A program made the position numbers and the translations under genes. DNA of 55,291 bases from Pantoea latae (GTDB lineage: Bacteria > Pseudomonadota > Gammaproteobacteria > Enterobacterales > Enterobacteriaceae), in assembly GCF_002077695.1 (NCBI RefSeq), contig NZ_MWUE01000045.1:1-55291 (forward strand). Reading direction: 5' to 3'. Below the pieces are notes generated by a model that worked only from the letters and a program-made list of their open reading frames with translations, was not told the origin of the DNA and did not search any database. Position 1 is the stretch's first letter, and every line of letters begins with the position of its first letter. Shown in pieces: positions 13,506-22,380 of the stretch.

Positions 13506-14860
13506 GTCACGTCTCCAGCCAGCGCAGGCAGAATGCGGCTGACTTTATGCAGCGTTTCCTGATATTCGGCGTCCAGCTCGCTGTCGGCCACCACGCCGCC
13601 GCCCGCCGCGCAGAACAGCTGCTGCCGCTCCGCGATCAGCGTGCGGATGGTAATGCTGGTGTCCATACGGCCGCACAGGCTGAGATAGCCGATGCTGCCG
13701 CACCAGGCGTTGCGACGGTGCGGCTCCAGCTCGTCAATGATCGCCATGGCGCGAATTTTCGGCGCGCCGGTAATGGATCCGCCGGGAAAGCAGGCGCGCA
13801 GCAGATCGCTGGCGTGCAGCTCGGCCGGCAGACGCGCCCGCACCGTGCTGACCAGATGGTGCACCGCCGGAAAAGGCTCTACCACGAACAGCTGCGGCAC
13901 GCTGACCGAGCCCGGCACGGCGACGCGGCCGATATCGTTGCGCAGCAGATCGACAATCATCAGATTCTCGGCGCGATCTTTCTCCGACTGCGCCAGCGCC
14001 AGCGCCTCCAGCCGGTCGAGATCGGCATCAGCGGCGCGCGGCCGCGTGCCCTTGATCGGCCGGGTTTCGATCTCATCGCCTTTCAGCGACAGAAAGCGTT
14101 CCGGCGACAGGCTGAGGATGGCGCTGTCAGGCAGGCGCAAAAAGGCGCTGAACGGCGCGCGGTTCGCCGCGTTGAGTCGGCAGAACGCCTGCCACTCATC
14201 ACCCTGATAGTGCGCCTGAAAGCGCTGCGCCAGGTTGACCTGATAGCAGTCGCCCGCCTGAATATAGGCCTGCACCGCGTGAAAGCGCGCGGCGTAGTCG
14301 CTGTAGCTCAGGTTGGATTGCCAGGCGCTGGTGAGCGAGAAGGGCGCGGCGTTGCGCGTCGGCCACTGCTGTAGCCAGCGCAGCCGCGCCTGCGCGTCGC
14401 CCAGCGACACCAGCGTCAGGCGCTGCAGATGGTGATCGGCGATCAGCGCCCAGTCGTAGAGGCCGACCGCCATATCCGGCGTGGTGAGATCGTCCGCCGC
14501 CTGCTGCGGCACGCGTTCAAAGCGGCGGCCAAGATCGTAGCCGAACAGGCCGAGCGCGCCGCCCTGAAACGGCAAATCGTCGCGGGCAACCGGGCGCAGG
14601 CCGAGCGCGTCGCACTGCTGCTGCACCAGCCGCAGCGGGTCCTCGTCTGAGCGCAGCGTCTCGCCGTCCGCCTCAAGAATGGTGACATCGCCCTCGGTGA
14701 CCAGCGTGGCGCGCGGATCGGCGGTGAGAATGTCGAAGCGGTTATCTGCATGGTCGGCATGGCCGGACGTGAGCAGCATCGCCCAGGGCAGGTGCGATAT
14801 CGGGGCGAAACGCGCGCTGAGCGCATCCCGCGTATAGTGTAGACTGAGCGTTGAGACCAT
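13502..14860 (-). CDS. pabB: Aminodeoxychorismate synthase component I
   Basis: A 452-residue chorismate-utilising enzyme that, with PabA glutaminase, makes 4-amino-4-deoxychorismate for folate. The PabB nucleophile lysine is K270 in TRPIKGTRP; other family blocks are DLPFQGGALGLFGYDLGRRFE (about 95-115), GDCYQVNLAQRF, LMIVDLLRNDIGRVAVPGSV, FPGGSITGAPKIRAMAII and GSIGYLSLCGRMD. The open frame runs 57 codons further upstream, but the family starts at the ATG at 14860. It is divergent from yoaH (112 bp between) and coupled to nudL by a 4-bp overlap. Confidence 0.96.
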   Translation of the reverse strand: MVSTLSLHYTRDALSARFAPISHLPWAMLLTSGHADHADNRFDILTADPRATLVTEGDVTILEADGETLRSDEDPLRLVQQQCDALGLRPVARDDLPFQGGALGLFGYDLGRRFERVPQQAADDLTTPDMAVGLYDWALIADHHLQRLTLVSLGDAQARLRWLQQWPTRNAAPFSLTSAWQSNLSYSDYAARFHAVQAYIQAGDCYQVNLAQRFQAHYQGDEWQAFCRLNAANRAPFSAFLRLPDSAILSLSPERFLSLKGDEIETRPIKGTRPRAADADLDRLEALALAQSEKDRAENLMIVDLLRNDIGRVAVPGSVSVPQLFVVEPFPAVHHLVSTVRARLPAELHASDLLRACFPGGSITGAPKIRAMAIIDELEPHRRNAWCGSIGYLSLCGRMDTSITIRTLIAERQQLFCAAGGGVVADSELDAEYQETLHKVSRILPALAGDVT

Positions 14861-14972
14861 GATCCGGCAAAAATCTGACAGCAGTGAGGGCGCTAGCCTG
14901 CCATATTTTTTCCCGGCTGGCACCTCTTTGTTCCGCATGGAATAATGCCGGCCTCGCAACCAGGAGTGAATT

Positions 14973-15155
14973 ATGTTTACAGGTTTACCGGCACTTTCCC
15001 ACGAACAGCAGCAGCAGGCGGTGGAACGCATTCAGGAGCTGATGGCGGGCGGCCTCTCCAGCGGAGAGGCGATTGCCCAGGTGGCGCAGGAGATCCGCCA
15101 GACGCACAAAGGCGAGCAGATCCGGGCGCGCTTTGAAGATGAAGATGAGGCCTGA
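14973..15155 (+). CDS. yoaH: UPF0181 small protein YoaH
   Basis: A 60-residue acidic helical protein of unknown function. MFTGLPALSHEQQQQAVERI and the terminal ARFEDEDE are as in E. coli YoaH. Ribosome binding site AGGAG (14961-14965), 7 nt before the ATG. It is convergent with yoaB, with 15 bp between stops. Confidence 0.93.
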   Translation: MFTGLPALSHEQQQQAVERIQELMAGGLSSGEAIAQVAQEIRQTHKGEQIRARFEDEDEA

Positions 15156-15170
15156 GGCCCGGCGCGGCGA

Positions 15171-15515
15171 CTACAGCGCCGCGATAATTTTAATCTCCAC
15201 CTTATATTTCGGGTTCATCAGCCCGGCCTGAACGGTGCAGCGCACCGGCGCGTTGCCGGGCGACACCCAGGCGTCCCACGCGCGGTTCATCGCCGCGAAA
15301 TCCGCTTTCTCCACCAGAAAAATCGTCGCGTCGAGGATCTTGCTCTTGTCTGAGCCGACGCGCGTCAGCAGGGCGTCGATCACCGCCAGCGCGTTGGCGG
15401 TCTGCGCTTCAGCGTCAGCGTCGAGGTTCTCCGGCACGCTGGTGTAGTAGACGGTGTCGTTGTGAATAACGGCTTCCGACATACGGTGTTCCGGATCGAT
15501 ACGGGTAATCGTCAT
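15171..15515 (-). CDS. yoaB: RidA/YjgF-family protein YoaB
   Basis: A 114-residue protein of the RidA (reactive intermediate deaminase) superfamily, which hydrolyses enamine/imine intermediates from amino-acid metabolism. The conserved Arg is in APVRCTVQAGL and the family end is KVEIKIIAAL. It matches E. coli YoaB in length and position. The nearby serine dehydratase (sdaA) releases 2-aminoacrylate-type intermediates, the class of substrate RidA removes, but a direct link is inference. E. coli has yoaC between yoaB and yoaA-yoaH genes; I see no yoaC here. Confidence 0.92.
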   Translation of the reverse strand: MTITRIDPEHRMSEAVIHNDTVYYTSVPENLDADAEAQTANALAVIDALLTRVGSDKSKILDATIFLVEKADFAAMNRAWDAWVSPGNAPVRCTVQAGLMNPKYKVEIKIIAAL

Positions 15516-15638
15516 GGTTTCTCCTTATTTTTCCAGCCGATAGCCTGGCACAACAGGGGAGGTGCTGTCATCAGTTGTGGAGTGGGGCGTGGAATACTGA
15601 CATAATTACAGTGTTTTTGCCGAAACGGGTGAGGAAGT

Positions 15639-17546
15639 GTGGCGGACGATTTTGCAGTAGATGGCGCGCTGGCGCAGGCGATTAGCGGCTTTAAGCCGCG
15701 CGAGGCGCAGCGTGAAATGGCGCAGGCGGTAGAAGAGGCTGTGAAGAGCGGCGGCGAGCTGGTGGTAGAGGCGGGAACCGGGACGGGTAAAACCTACGCC
15801 TATCTTGCCCCGGCGCTGCGCGCCGGAAAAAAAGTGATTGTTTCCACCGGATCGAAAGCGCTGCAGGATCAGCTGTATGGCCGCGATTTGCCGACCATCG
15901 CAAAAGCGCTGAACTTTACCGGTAAAACCGCCCTGCTGAAGGGGCGCTCCAACTATCTCTGTCTTGAGCGGCTGGAACAGCAGTCGATGGCGGGCGGCGA
16001 TCTCAACGCTCAGGCGCTGGGCGATCTGGTCACCCTGCGCGGCTGGTCGTCGCAAACCGTTGACGGCGATATCAGCAGCTGCGGCGGCGTCACCGAAGAC
16101 AGCCCCATCTGGCCGCTGGTCACCAGCACCAACGACAACTGCCTCGGCAGCGACTGTCCGCTTTATAAAGACTGCTTTGTGGTCAAGGCGCGCAAGCGCG
16201 CGATGGACGCCGACGTGGTGGTGGTAAACCATCATCTGTTTCTGGCCGATCTGGTGGTGAAAGAGAGCGGCTTTGCCGAGCTGATCCCCGAAGCTGACGT
16301 GATGATCTTCGACGAGGCGCATCAGATCCCCGATATCGCCAGCCAGTATTTCGGCCAACAGCTCTCCAGCCGCCAGCTGCTCGATCTGGCAAAGGATATC
16401 GCCATCGCCTACCGCACCGAGGTGCGCGACGTACAGCAGCTGCAAAAATCGGCGGATCGCCTCGCGCAGTGCGCGCAGGATTTTCGCCTGACGCTGGGCG
16501 AGCCGGGCTATCGCGGCAACCTGCGCGAACTCTTCGCCGACAACAACATCCAGCGCATGTTTACGCTGCTTGATGACGCGCTGGAACTCTGCTACGACGT
16601 CATCAAGCTGTCGCTGGGACGTTCGGCGCTGCTTGACGCGGCCTTTGAGCGCGCCGCGCTCTACCGCGGGCGCCTCAAGCGGCTGCGCGCCGTCAATGAG
16701 CCGGGCTTCAGCTACTGGTATGAATGCACCTCGCGCCATTTTACCCTCGCTCTGACGCCGCTTTCGGTGTCGGAACGCTTTCGCGAGGTGATGGACGCGC
16801 GCAAAGCGGCGTGGATTTTCACCTCTGCCACGCTGGCGGTCGACGAAGAGATGAGCCACTTCGCCGATCGGCTCGGCGTCAGCACGGCGAAAACCCTGAT
16901 CCTCAACAGTCCGTTTGACTACGCGCGTCAGGCGCTGCTCTGCGTGCCGCGCAACCTGCCGGAACCGAATCGCCCCGGCGGCGCGCGTCAGCTGGCGCGC
17001 ATGATGAAGCCGCTGATCGACGCTAATAAAGGACGCTGTTTCTTTCTCTGCACCTCACACCTGATGATGCGCGAGCTGGCGGCAGAGTTTCGCGCCAGCA
17101 TGACGCTGCCGGTGCTGGTGCAGGGCGAAACCAGCAAAGGCCAGCTGCTGAAGCAGTTTATCGAGGCGGGCAACGCGCTGCTGGTGGCGACCAGCAGCTT
17201 CTGGGAGGGCGTCGACGTGCGCGGCGACGCGCTGTCGCTGGTGATCATCGACAAGCTGCCGTTTACCTCGCCGGAAGATCCGCTGCTTAAAGCGCGCATG
17301 GAAGATTGTCGCCTGCGCGGCGGCGATCCCTTCAGCGACGTGCAGCTGCCGGATGCGGTGATTACCCTGAAGCAGGGTGTAGGACGCCTGATCCGCGACA
17401 CCGACGATCGCGGCGTGCTGGTAATTTGCGATCAGCGGCTGGTGTCGCGTCCCTATGGCGCGCTGTTTTTAAACAGCCTGCCGCCGACGCCGCGCACCCG
17501 CGATCTGGCCCGCGCCATCGCCTTCACGCAGCAAGCGAAAAAGTAA
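15639..17546 (+). CDS. yoaA: DinG/XPD-family DNA helicase YoaA
   Basis: A 635-residue superfamily 2, iron-sulfur helicase. Walker A EAGTGTGKT is at 44-52, the DEAH box at 225-228, and four cysteines C108, C168, C173 and C179 sit between them, as required for the 4Fe-4S cluster of the XPD/DinG class. Late helicase motifs SSFWEGVDVRGD and QGVGRLIRD are intact. In E. coli YoaA pairs with the HolC clamp-loader subunit to help repair stalled replication. The start is GTG after GAGGAAGT. An imperfect LexA-like palindrome upstream (15595-15613) has the wrong spacing. tsaB follows 53 bp later. Confidence 0.95.
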   Translation: MADDFAVDGALAQAISGFKPREAQREMAQAVEEAVKSGGELVVEAGTGTGKTYAYLAPALRAGKKVIVSTGSKALQDQLYGRDLPTIAKALNFTGKTALLKGRSNYLCLERLEQQSMAGGDLNAQALGDLVTLRGWSSQTVDGDISSCGGVTEDSPIWPLVTSTNDNCLGSDCPLYKDCFVVKARKRAMDADVVVVNHHLFLADLVVKESGFAELIPEADVMIFDEAHQIPDIASQYFGQQLSSRQLLDLAKDIAIAYRTEVRDVQQLQKSADRLAQCAQDFRLTLGEPGYRGNLRELFADNNIQRMFTLLDDALELCYDVIKLSLGRSALLDAAFERAALYRGRLKRLRAVNEPGFSYWYECTSRHFTLALTPLSVSERFREVMDARKAAWIFTSATLAVDEEMSHFADRLGVSTAKTLILNSPFDYARQALLCVPRNLPEPNRPGGARQLARMMKPLIDANKGRCFFLCTSHLMMRELAAEFRASMTLPVLVQGETSKGQLLKQFIEAGNALLVATSSFWEGVDVRGDALSLVIIDKLPFTSPEDPLLKARMEDCRLRGGDPFSDVQLPDAVITLKQGVGRLIRDTDDRGVLVICDQRLVSRPYGALFLNSLPPTPRTRDLARAIAFTQQAKK

Positions 17547-17599
17547 TTTTCCACTGGCTGTGCTACCATGCGCGCCGTTTAAAATCACCCGAGGTTGTT

Positions 17600-18298
17600 A
17601 TGTCTTCCCGAATCCTGGCGCTGGACACTGCGACAGAAGCCTGTTCAGCCGCGCTGCTTAATCAGCAGCAGATCGACGCCCGTTTTGAAATCGCGCCGCG
17701 CGACCACACGCAGCGCATTCTGCCGTTTATCGAGGCGCTGCTGCAGGCGCAGCAGCTGGAGCTGACGGCGCTCGACGCGCTGGCGTTCGGCCGCGGTCCC
17801 GGCAGCTTTACCGGCGTGCGCATCGGCATCGGCATTGCGCAGGGCCTGGCGCTCGGCGCCATGCTGCCGATGATCGGCATCTCGACGCTGGCGACGCTGG
17901 CGCAGGGCGCGTTCCGTCAGCAGGGCGCCACGCGCGTGCTGACGGCCATCGACGCGCGCATGGGCGAAGTCTACTGGGCAGAGTATCAGCGCGACGAGCA
18001 GGGCGTCTGGCAGGGCGAGGCGAGCGAAAGCGTGCTGTCGCCGGAGGCGGCGCTGGCGCGCATGCAGGCGCTGGAAGGGGAATGGTTTACCGCCGGCACC
18101 GGCTGGCAGGCCTGGCCGCAGTTGCAGCAGGGCCACGCGCTGACGCTCAGAGCGAGCGGCGTCGAGCTGCCCACGGCGGAAGATATGCTGCCGCTGGCGC
18201 AGCAGGCCTGGCAGCGCGGCGACACCGTGGCGCCGGAGCATGCCGAGCCGACCTACCTGCGCAATGAAGTGACGTGGAAAAAGTTGCCGGGCCGCTGA
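17600..18298 (+). CDS. tsaB: tRNA threonylcarbamoyladenosine factor TsaB
   Basis: A 232-residue ASKHA-fold protein that partners TsaD and TsaE in forming N6-threonylcarbamoyladenosine at position 37 of tRNAs reading ANN codons. LALDTATEACSAAL at the start, GRGPGSFTGVRIGIGIAQGLALG (about 68-90) and AIDARMGEVYWAEYQ are as in E. coli TsaB (YeaZ). The ATG at 17600 follows GAGG by 6 nt; the open frame extends far upstream inside yoaA in another frame but is not part of the gene. Essential in E. coli. Confidence 0.96.
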   Translation: MSSRILALDTATEACSAALLNQQQIDARFEIAPRDHTQRILPFIEALLQAQQLELTALDALAFGRGPGSFTGVRIGIGIAQGLALGAMLPMIGISTLATLAQGAFRQQGATRVLTAIDARMGEVYWAEYQRDEQGVWQGEASESVLSPEAALARMQALEGEWFTAGTGWQAWPQLQQGHALTLRASGVELPTAEDMLPLAQQAWQRGDTVAPEHAEPTYLRNEVTWKKLPGR

Positions 18299-18357
18299 TC
18301 GCGGCGCAACTTATTGCTCTGGCGCCAGTCTAATCAACATCTTTTAGGAGAATGCCT

Positions 18358-18948
18358 ATGTCAGTGTGTCAAAAAGGTCTGTCCGGTATGTTGTTAGCCT
18401 GCGCGCTGTTGCTGAGCGGCTGCGTCACGGTGCCGGATGCGATCAAAGGAAGCTCTGCGCTTCCTCAGCAGGATTTAGTGCGCGTGATGAACGATCCGGC
18501 GCTGTTTGTCGGTCAGGAGTCGCGTTTCGGCGGCAAAGTGGTCAAGGTGACTAATCTCAACGGCAAAACCCGGCTGGAGATCGCCACCCAGCCGCTGGAC
18601 GAGAGCGCGCGTCCGCGCTTAGGGGCCGCTTCGGTCGGGCGCATCTACGCTGACATTAACAACTTCGTCGATCCCACCGACGTCAGTAACCAGTATGTCA
18701 CCGTGCTGGGCACCATTCGCGGCACCGAGAAGGGCACCATCGGCGCGGCGAGCTACAACTTTGTGGTGGTGGACGTGCGCGGCTACCAGCGCTGGCATCT
18801 GACCCAGCAGATCAACACGCCGCCGCAGCCCATCGATCCCTATATCTGGTATGGCCCGACGCGTCACCATCCCGGCTACTGGGGACCCAATCCCTACTGG
18901 GGCATGAGCAGCGGACCGGCGCAGGTGGAAACTATCCTGACCGAATAA
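18358..18948 (+). CDS. yeaY: Slp-family outer-membrane lipoprotein YeaY
   Basis: A 196-residue precursor with a lipoprotein signal peptide; the lipobox LLSGC puts the lipidated cysteine at residue 22. The mature part has the Slp-family beta-rich domain (VRVMNDPALFVGQESRFGGKV onward) and a Pro/Tyr/Trp-rich tail. It corresponds to E. coli YeaY, which is in the sigma-E regulon, and is located after tsaB as in E. coli. The second ATG (18358) is preferred, as it stands 7 nt after AGGAG while the first (18352) is only 1 nt away. Function unknown. Confidence 0.92.
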   Translation: MSVCQKGLSGMLLACALLLSGCVTVPDAIKGSSALPQQDLVRVMNDPALFVGQESRFGGKVVKVTNLNGKTRLEIATQPLDESARPRLGAASVGRIYADINNFVDPTDVSNQYVTVLGTIRGTEKGTIGAASYNFVVVDVRGYQRWHLTQQINTPPQPIDPYIWYGPTRHHPGYWGPNPYWGMSSGPAQVETILTE

Positions 18949-18969
18949 GCCGTTATTAACCAGATTCAG

Positions 18970-19002
18970 GCCCGGCCGCGGCTGCCGCGACCGGGCTTTT
19001 TA
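18970..19002 (+). terminator. Intrinsic terminator after yeaY
   Basis: GCCCGG-CCGCGG and CCGCGA-CCGGGC form a 12-bp stem with one mismatch around CTG, followed by TTTTTA. It lies 21 bp after the yeaY stop. Confidence 0.88.
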
Positions 19003-19069
19003 TTGCCGCGAATAAGCGGGTGGAAAAATTAGTGATGCGCTTCGCAACCTCAGCATGCCGGATCGGGCA

Positions 19070-19086
19070 GACTGGTACAATGAGTT
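19070..19086. promoter_or_regulatory. Candidate FadR operator upstream of fadD
   Basis: GACTGGTACAATGAGTT matches the FadR consensus core (CTGGT, C at position 9, A at 11, GTT end) at about 12 of 17 positions. It lies 71 bp before the fadD start codon, consistent with a promoter-overlapping site. FadR itself is encoded 9 kb away at 28260. Confidence 0.6.
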
Positions 19087-19156
19087 AAAATATTGTTAAC
19101 AGGCTGAATGGGTTGAGGCAGCAATGGAAAAACAACATGAATATCGAGGTGAACCC

Positions 19157-20833
19157 TTGAATAAGGTCTGGCTGAAACGCTATCCGGCTGATGTGCCCGC
19201 CGAGATTAATGCGGATCGTTATACCTCTTTGGTCGATTTGTTTGAACAGGCCGCACAGCGCTATGCTGACCAACCCGCCTTTATCAATATGGGGCAGCCG
19301 ATTACCTATCGTCAGCTGGAGCAAAAAAGCCGCGCCTTCGCCGCCTGGCTGCAGTCTGGGCTGGGGCTGAAAAAGGGCGATCGCGTCGCGCTGATGATGC
19401 CTAATCTGCTGCAGTATCCCGTGGCGCTGTTCGGCGTGCTGCGCGCCGGCATGGTGGTGGTCAACGTCAATCCGCTCTATACGCCGCGCGAACTCAAGCA
19501 TCAGCTCAACGACAGCGGCGCCAGCGCCATCGTTATCGTCTCCAACTTCGCCCATACCCTTGAAAAAGTGGTGGCGGAAACGGCGGTAAAGCATGTGATC
19601 CTGACGCGGCTCGGCGATCAGCTTAAGCCGGTGAAGGCGACGCTGGTAAATTTCGTGGTGAAGTACATCAAAAAGATGGTGCCGAAGTATCATCTGCCCG
19701 GCGCGGTCACCCTGCGTCAGGCGCTGCAACAGGGCGAAACGCTGCGCTATCAGCGCCCTAACGTCACCAATGATGACCTCGCTTTTCTGCAGTACACCGG
19801 CGGCACCACCGGCGTCGCCAAAGGCGCCATGCTGACCCATCGCAATATGCAGGCCAACCTCGAACAGACCAAGGCGACCTACGGCAAACTGCTGCGCGAC
19901 GGCAAAGAGGCGGTGGTCACCGCGCTGCCGCTCTATCATATCTTTGCGCTAACGGTGAACTGCCTGCTGTTTCTTGAACTGGGCGGGCAAAATCTGCTGA
20001 TTACCAACCCGCGCGATATTCCCGGCTTTGTGAAGTCGCTGGCGAAGTTTCCCTTCACCGCTATTACCGGCGTCAATACCCTGTTCAATGCGCTGCTCAA
20101 CGAGCCGCAGTTTCATAAGCTCGACTTTTCCACCCTGCGCCTTTCGGCAGGCGGCGGTATGGCGGTGCAGAAAGCGGTGGCGGAGCGCTGGGAAAAGCTC
20201 ACCGGCCACTATTTGCTGGAAGGGTATGGCCTGACCGAGTGCTCGCCGCTGGTGTCGGTCAACCCCTATGACATCACCGAGCACACCGGCAGCATCGGCC
20301 TGCCGGTGCCCTCGACCGATGTGCGTATCGTCGACGACGAGGGTAACGACGCCGCGCCTGGCGCGCCGGGCGAACTCTGGATCCGCGGGCCGCAGGTGAT
20401 GGCGGGCTACTGGCAGCGCCAGGAGGCCACCGAAGAGGTGCTGAAAAATGGCTGGCTCCTCAGCGGCGATATTGTTACCGTTGACCCTCAAGGCTTTATC
20501 CGTATCGTCGACCGCAAAAAAGATATGATCCTCGTCTCAGGCTTTAACGTCTATCCCAATGAGATTGAAGATGTTTTAATGCAGCATCCCAAGGTGCGCG
20601 AGGCGGCGGCGATTGGCGTGCCGAGCGATCTGTCGGGCGAGGCGGTCAAGGTCTGCGTGGTGAAAAAAGAGGCGTCCCTGACCAAAGAGGAGCTGCTCGA
20701 CCACTGCCGCCGACAGCTGACGGGTTATAAGGTCCCCAAAATAATCGAGTTCCGCGACGAGTTGCCGAAAAGCAACGTAGGGAAAATCCTGCGACGCGAA
20801 CTGCGTGACGAGGCCAGGCGCAGCGCAAGCTGA
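19157..20833 (+). CDS. fadD: Long-chain fatty acid-CoA ligase FadD
   Basis: A 558-residue adenylate-forming enzyme that activates long-chain fatty acids to acyl-CoA at the inner membrane during uptake. The AMP-binding P-loop YTGGTTGVAKGAMLTH, EGYGLTECSPLVS and the FACS segment NGWLLSGDI...DRKKDMILVSGFNVYP are intact, as is the C-terminal catalytic lysine region KSNVGKILRRELRDEA. The TTG at 19157 is chosen as start because E. coli FadD begins at the equivalent KKVWLNRYPAD with a TTG and GAGGTG lies 6 nt upstream. An ATG at 19124 (11 codons upstream, also with a GAGG site) is a real alternative. Regulation by FadR is likely (site at 19070). Confidence 0.96.
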   Translation: MNKVWLKRYPADVPAEINADRYTSLVDLFEQAAQRYADQPAFINMGQPITYRQLEQKSRAFAAWLQSGLGLKKGDRVALMMPNLLQYPVALFGVLRAGMVVVNVNPLYTPRELKHQLNDSGASAIVIVSNFAHTLEKVVAETAVKHVILTRLGDQLKPVKATLVNFVVKYIKKMVPKYHLPGAVTLRQALQQGETLRYQRPNVTNDDLAFLQYTGGTTGVAKGAMLTHRNMQANLEQTKATYGKLLRDGKEAVVTALPLYHIFALTVNCLLFLELGGQNLLITNPRDIPGFVKSLAKFPFTAITGVNTLFNALLNEPQFHKLDFSTLRLSAGGGMAVQKAVAERWEKLTGHYLLEGYGLTECSPLVSVNPYDITEHTGSIGLPVPSTDVRIVDDEGNDAAPGAPGELWIRGPQVMAGYWQRQEATEEVLKNGWLLSGDIVTVDPQGFIRIVDRKKDMILVSGFNVYPNEIEDVLMQHPKVREAAAIGVPSDLSGEAVKVCVVKKEASLTKEELLDHCRRQLTGYKVPKIIEFRDELPKSNVGKILRRELRDEARRSAS

Positions 20834-20855
20834 ACGCAGGCCAGATTTCTGGTTG

Positions 20856-20881
20856 AACGCCGGCGACGTCCGGCGTTTTTA
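20856..20881 (+). terminator. Intrinsic terminator after fadD
   Basis: AACGCCGG pairs with CCGGCGTT around CGACGT and runs into TTTTTA, 22 bp after the fadD stop. Confidence 0.88.
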
Positions 20882-20932
20882 TTGATGATGAGATGGAGCG
20901 CCGCGCGCAGTCTGTCGCGGTGAAAAAGCGAT

Positions 20933-22054
20933 TTGAATTATTCCCTGATCGACCAAAATGACCAACTGGCCGCCGTGTGCCAGCAGGCTCGCCAGCATGC
21001 GGCTGTGGCGCTGGATACCGAATTTGTCCGCACCCGCACCTACTATCCGCAGCTGGGGCTGATCCAGCTGTTTGATGGCGAGCAGCTGGTGCTGATCGAT
21101 CCGCTTACCATCAGCGACTGGTCGCCTTTTATCGCGCTGCTGAGCGACACCCAGGTGAAAAAGTTTCTGCACGCCGGCGGCGAAGATCTCGAGGTTTTCC
21201 TGCACCGTTTCGGCGTGCTGCCGCAGCCGATGATCGATACACAGATTCTGGCGGCCTTTAGCGGCCAGCCGCTGTCGTGGGGCTTCGCCGCCATGGTGGC
21301 GCACTTCACCCAGACCACGCTGGATAAGAGCGAATCGCGCACCGACTGGCTGGCGCGTCCGCTGACGCAGCGTCAGTGCGACTATGCGGCGGCCGACGTG
21401 CACTATCTGCTGCCGATCGCCCATCAGCTGATGGCGATGACCGAAGAGGCGGGCAATATGGCCGCGGCGCTTAGCGAGTGCGATCAGCTTTGCCAGCGTC
21501 GCCTCGACGTGCTGCAGCCGCAGGAGGCCTGGCGCGATATCACCAACGCCTGGCAGCTGCGTCCGCGTCAGCTGGCGGCGCTGCAGCTGCTCGCCGCCTG
21601 GCGCCTCAACGTCGCGCGCGAAAAAGATATGGCGGTAAACTTCGTGGTGCGTGAAGAGAACCTGTGGAAAGTGGCGCGCTTTATGCCGGGTTCGCTGGGT
21701 GAGCTGGATCACCTGGGCCTTTCCGGCCATGAGATCCGCTTCCACGGCAAAACCCTGGTGGCGCTGGTGGCTGAGGCGCAGGCGCTGCCGGAAGAGGCAC
21801 TGCCGCCGCCGCTGGGCAACCTGGTGGATCATCCGCACTACAAAAGCGTGTTCAAAGCGATCAAGGCGCTGGTGCAGGAGGTAAGCGAGGAGAGCGGCTT
21901 TAGTCAGGAGCTGCTGGCGTCGCGCCGTCAGATTAACCAGGTGCTGAGCCAGCACTGGGGGCTAAAACCGCAAACGCGCGTGCCGGAGCTACTGGCAGGC
22001 TGGCGCGGCGATCTGTTCAAAACCCGCATCGAAGCGATTCTGTCGCAGATCTGA
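20933..22054 (+). CDS. rnd: Ribonuclease D
   Basis: A 373-residue 3'-to-5' exoribonuclease that trims tRNA precursors and other structured RNAs. The DEDD exonuclease domain has motif Exo I VALDTEFVRTRTYYPQ, Exo II TKFLHAGGEDLEVF-like (here KKFLHAGGEDLEVF), and Exo III DYAAADVHYLLP with the catalytic Tyr; two HRDC-like domains follow (about 210-370). The start codon is TTG, as in E. coli rnd, where UUG and an upstream U-run limit and shape expression. It is preceded by the fadD terminator and so has its own promoter. It is convergent with the min operon. Confidence 0.95.
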   Translation: MNYSLIDQNDQLAAVCQQARQHAAVALDTEFVRTRTYYPQLGLIQLFDGEQLVLIDPLTISDWSPFIALLSDTQVKKFLHAGGEDLEVFLHRFGVLPQPMIDTQILAAFSGQPLSWGFAAMVAHFTQTTLDKSESRTDWLARPLTQRQCDYAAADVHYLLPIAHQLMAMTEEAGNMAAALSECDQLCQRRLDVLQPQEAWRDITNAWQLRPRQLAALQLLAAWRLNVAREKDMAVNFVVREENLWKVARFMPGSLGELDHLGLSGHEIRFHGKTLVALVAEAQALPEEALPPPLGNLVDHPHYKSVFKAIKALVQEVSEESGFSQELLASRRQINQVLSQHWGLKPQTRVPELLAGWRGDLFKTRIEAILSQI

Positions 22055-22057
22055 CGC

Positions 22058-22089
22058 AAAAACATTCCCCTGCTCTGAAGCAGGGGAAT
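22058..22089 (-). terminator. Terminator of the minCDE operon
   Basis: ATTCCCCTGCT (22064-22074) pairs with AGCAGGGGAAT (22079-22089) around CTGA. Read on the minus strand it is followed by GTTTTTGC, so it ends the min transcript; the plus strand lacks a T-run but the hairpin may also stop rnd reads. Confidence 0.85.
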
Positions 22090-22107
22090 ATCAGGAAACG
22101 GACGCGG

Positions 22108-22377
22108 TCATTTGGTCGCTTCTTCCGTCTCCGGCAGCGTGACGTTAAGCTCCAGAATAGAAATGTCGTCGCCTTTCTGGTCAAGCTGAACGGTGACCAT
22201 ATCGGGATCGATCTTCACATACTTGCAAATCACTTCCAGAATGTCGCGCTTAAGCTGCGGAAGATAGTGGGGCTCACTGTCGCCCCTTCTGCGTTCTGCC
22301 ACGATAATCTGCAGCCTTTCCTTGGCTATGTTGGCAGTGTTCTTCTTCCGGGATAAAAAGAAATCGAGTAATGCCAT
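22108..22377 (-). CDS. minE: Cell division topological specificity factor MinE
   Basis: An 89-residue protein that drives MinCD pole-to-pole oscillation by stimulating MinD ATPase. The N-terminal amphipathic membrane-binding start MALLDFFLSRKKNTA, the MinD-contact helix AKERLQIIVAERRR and the C-terminal dimer domain are as in E. coli MinE. It is 3 bp after minD in the same operon. Confidence 0.97.
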   Translation of the reverse strand: MALLDFFLSRKKNTANIAKERLQIIVAERRRGDSEPHYLPQLKRDILEVICKYVKIDPDMVTVQLDQKGDDISILELNVTLPETEEATK

Positions 22378-22380
22378 GGT

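Noticed and set aside
15595..15613. LexA-like palindrome TACTGACATAATTACAGTG before the helicase gene yoaA
   Set aside because: The distance between CTG and CAG is 9 bp, while LexA boxes need 10; the spacing error makes SOS control unsupported by this site.
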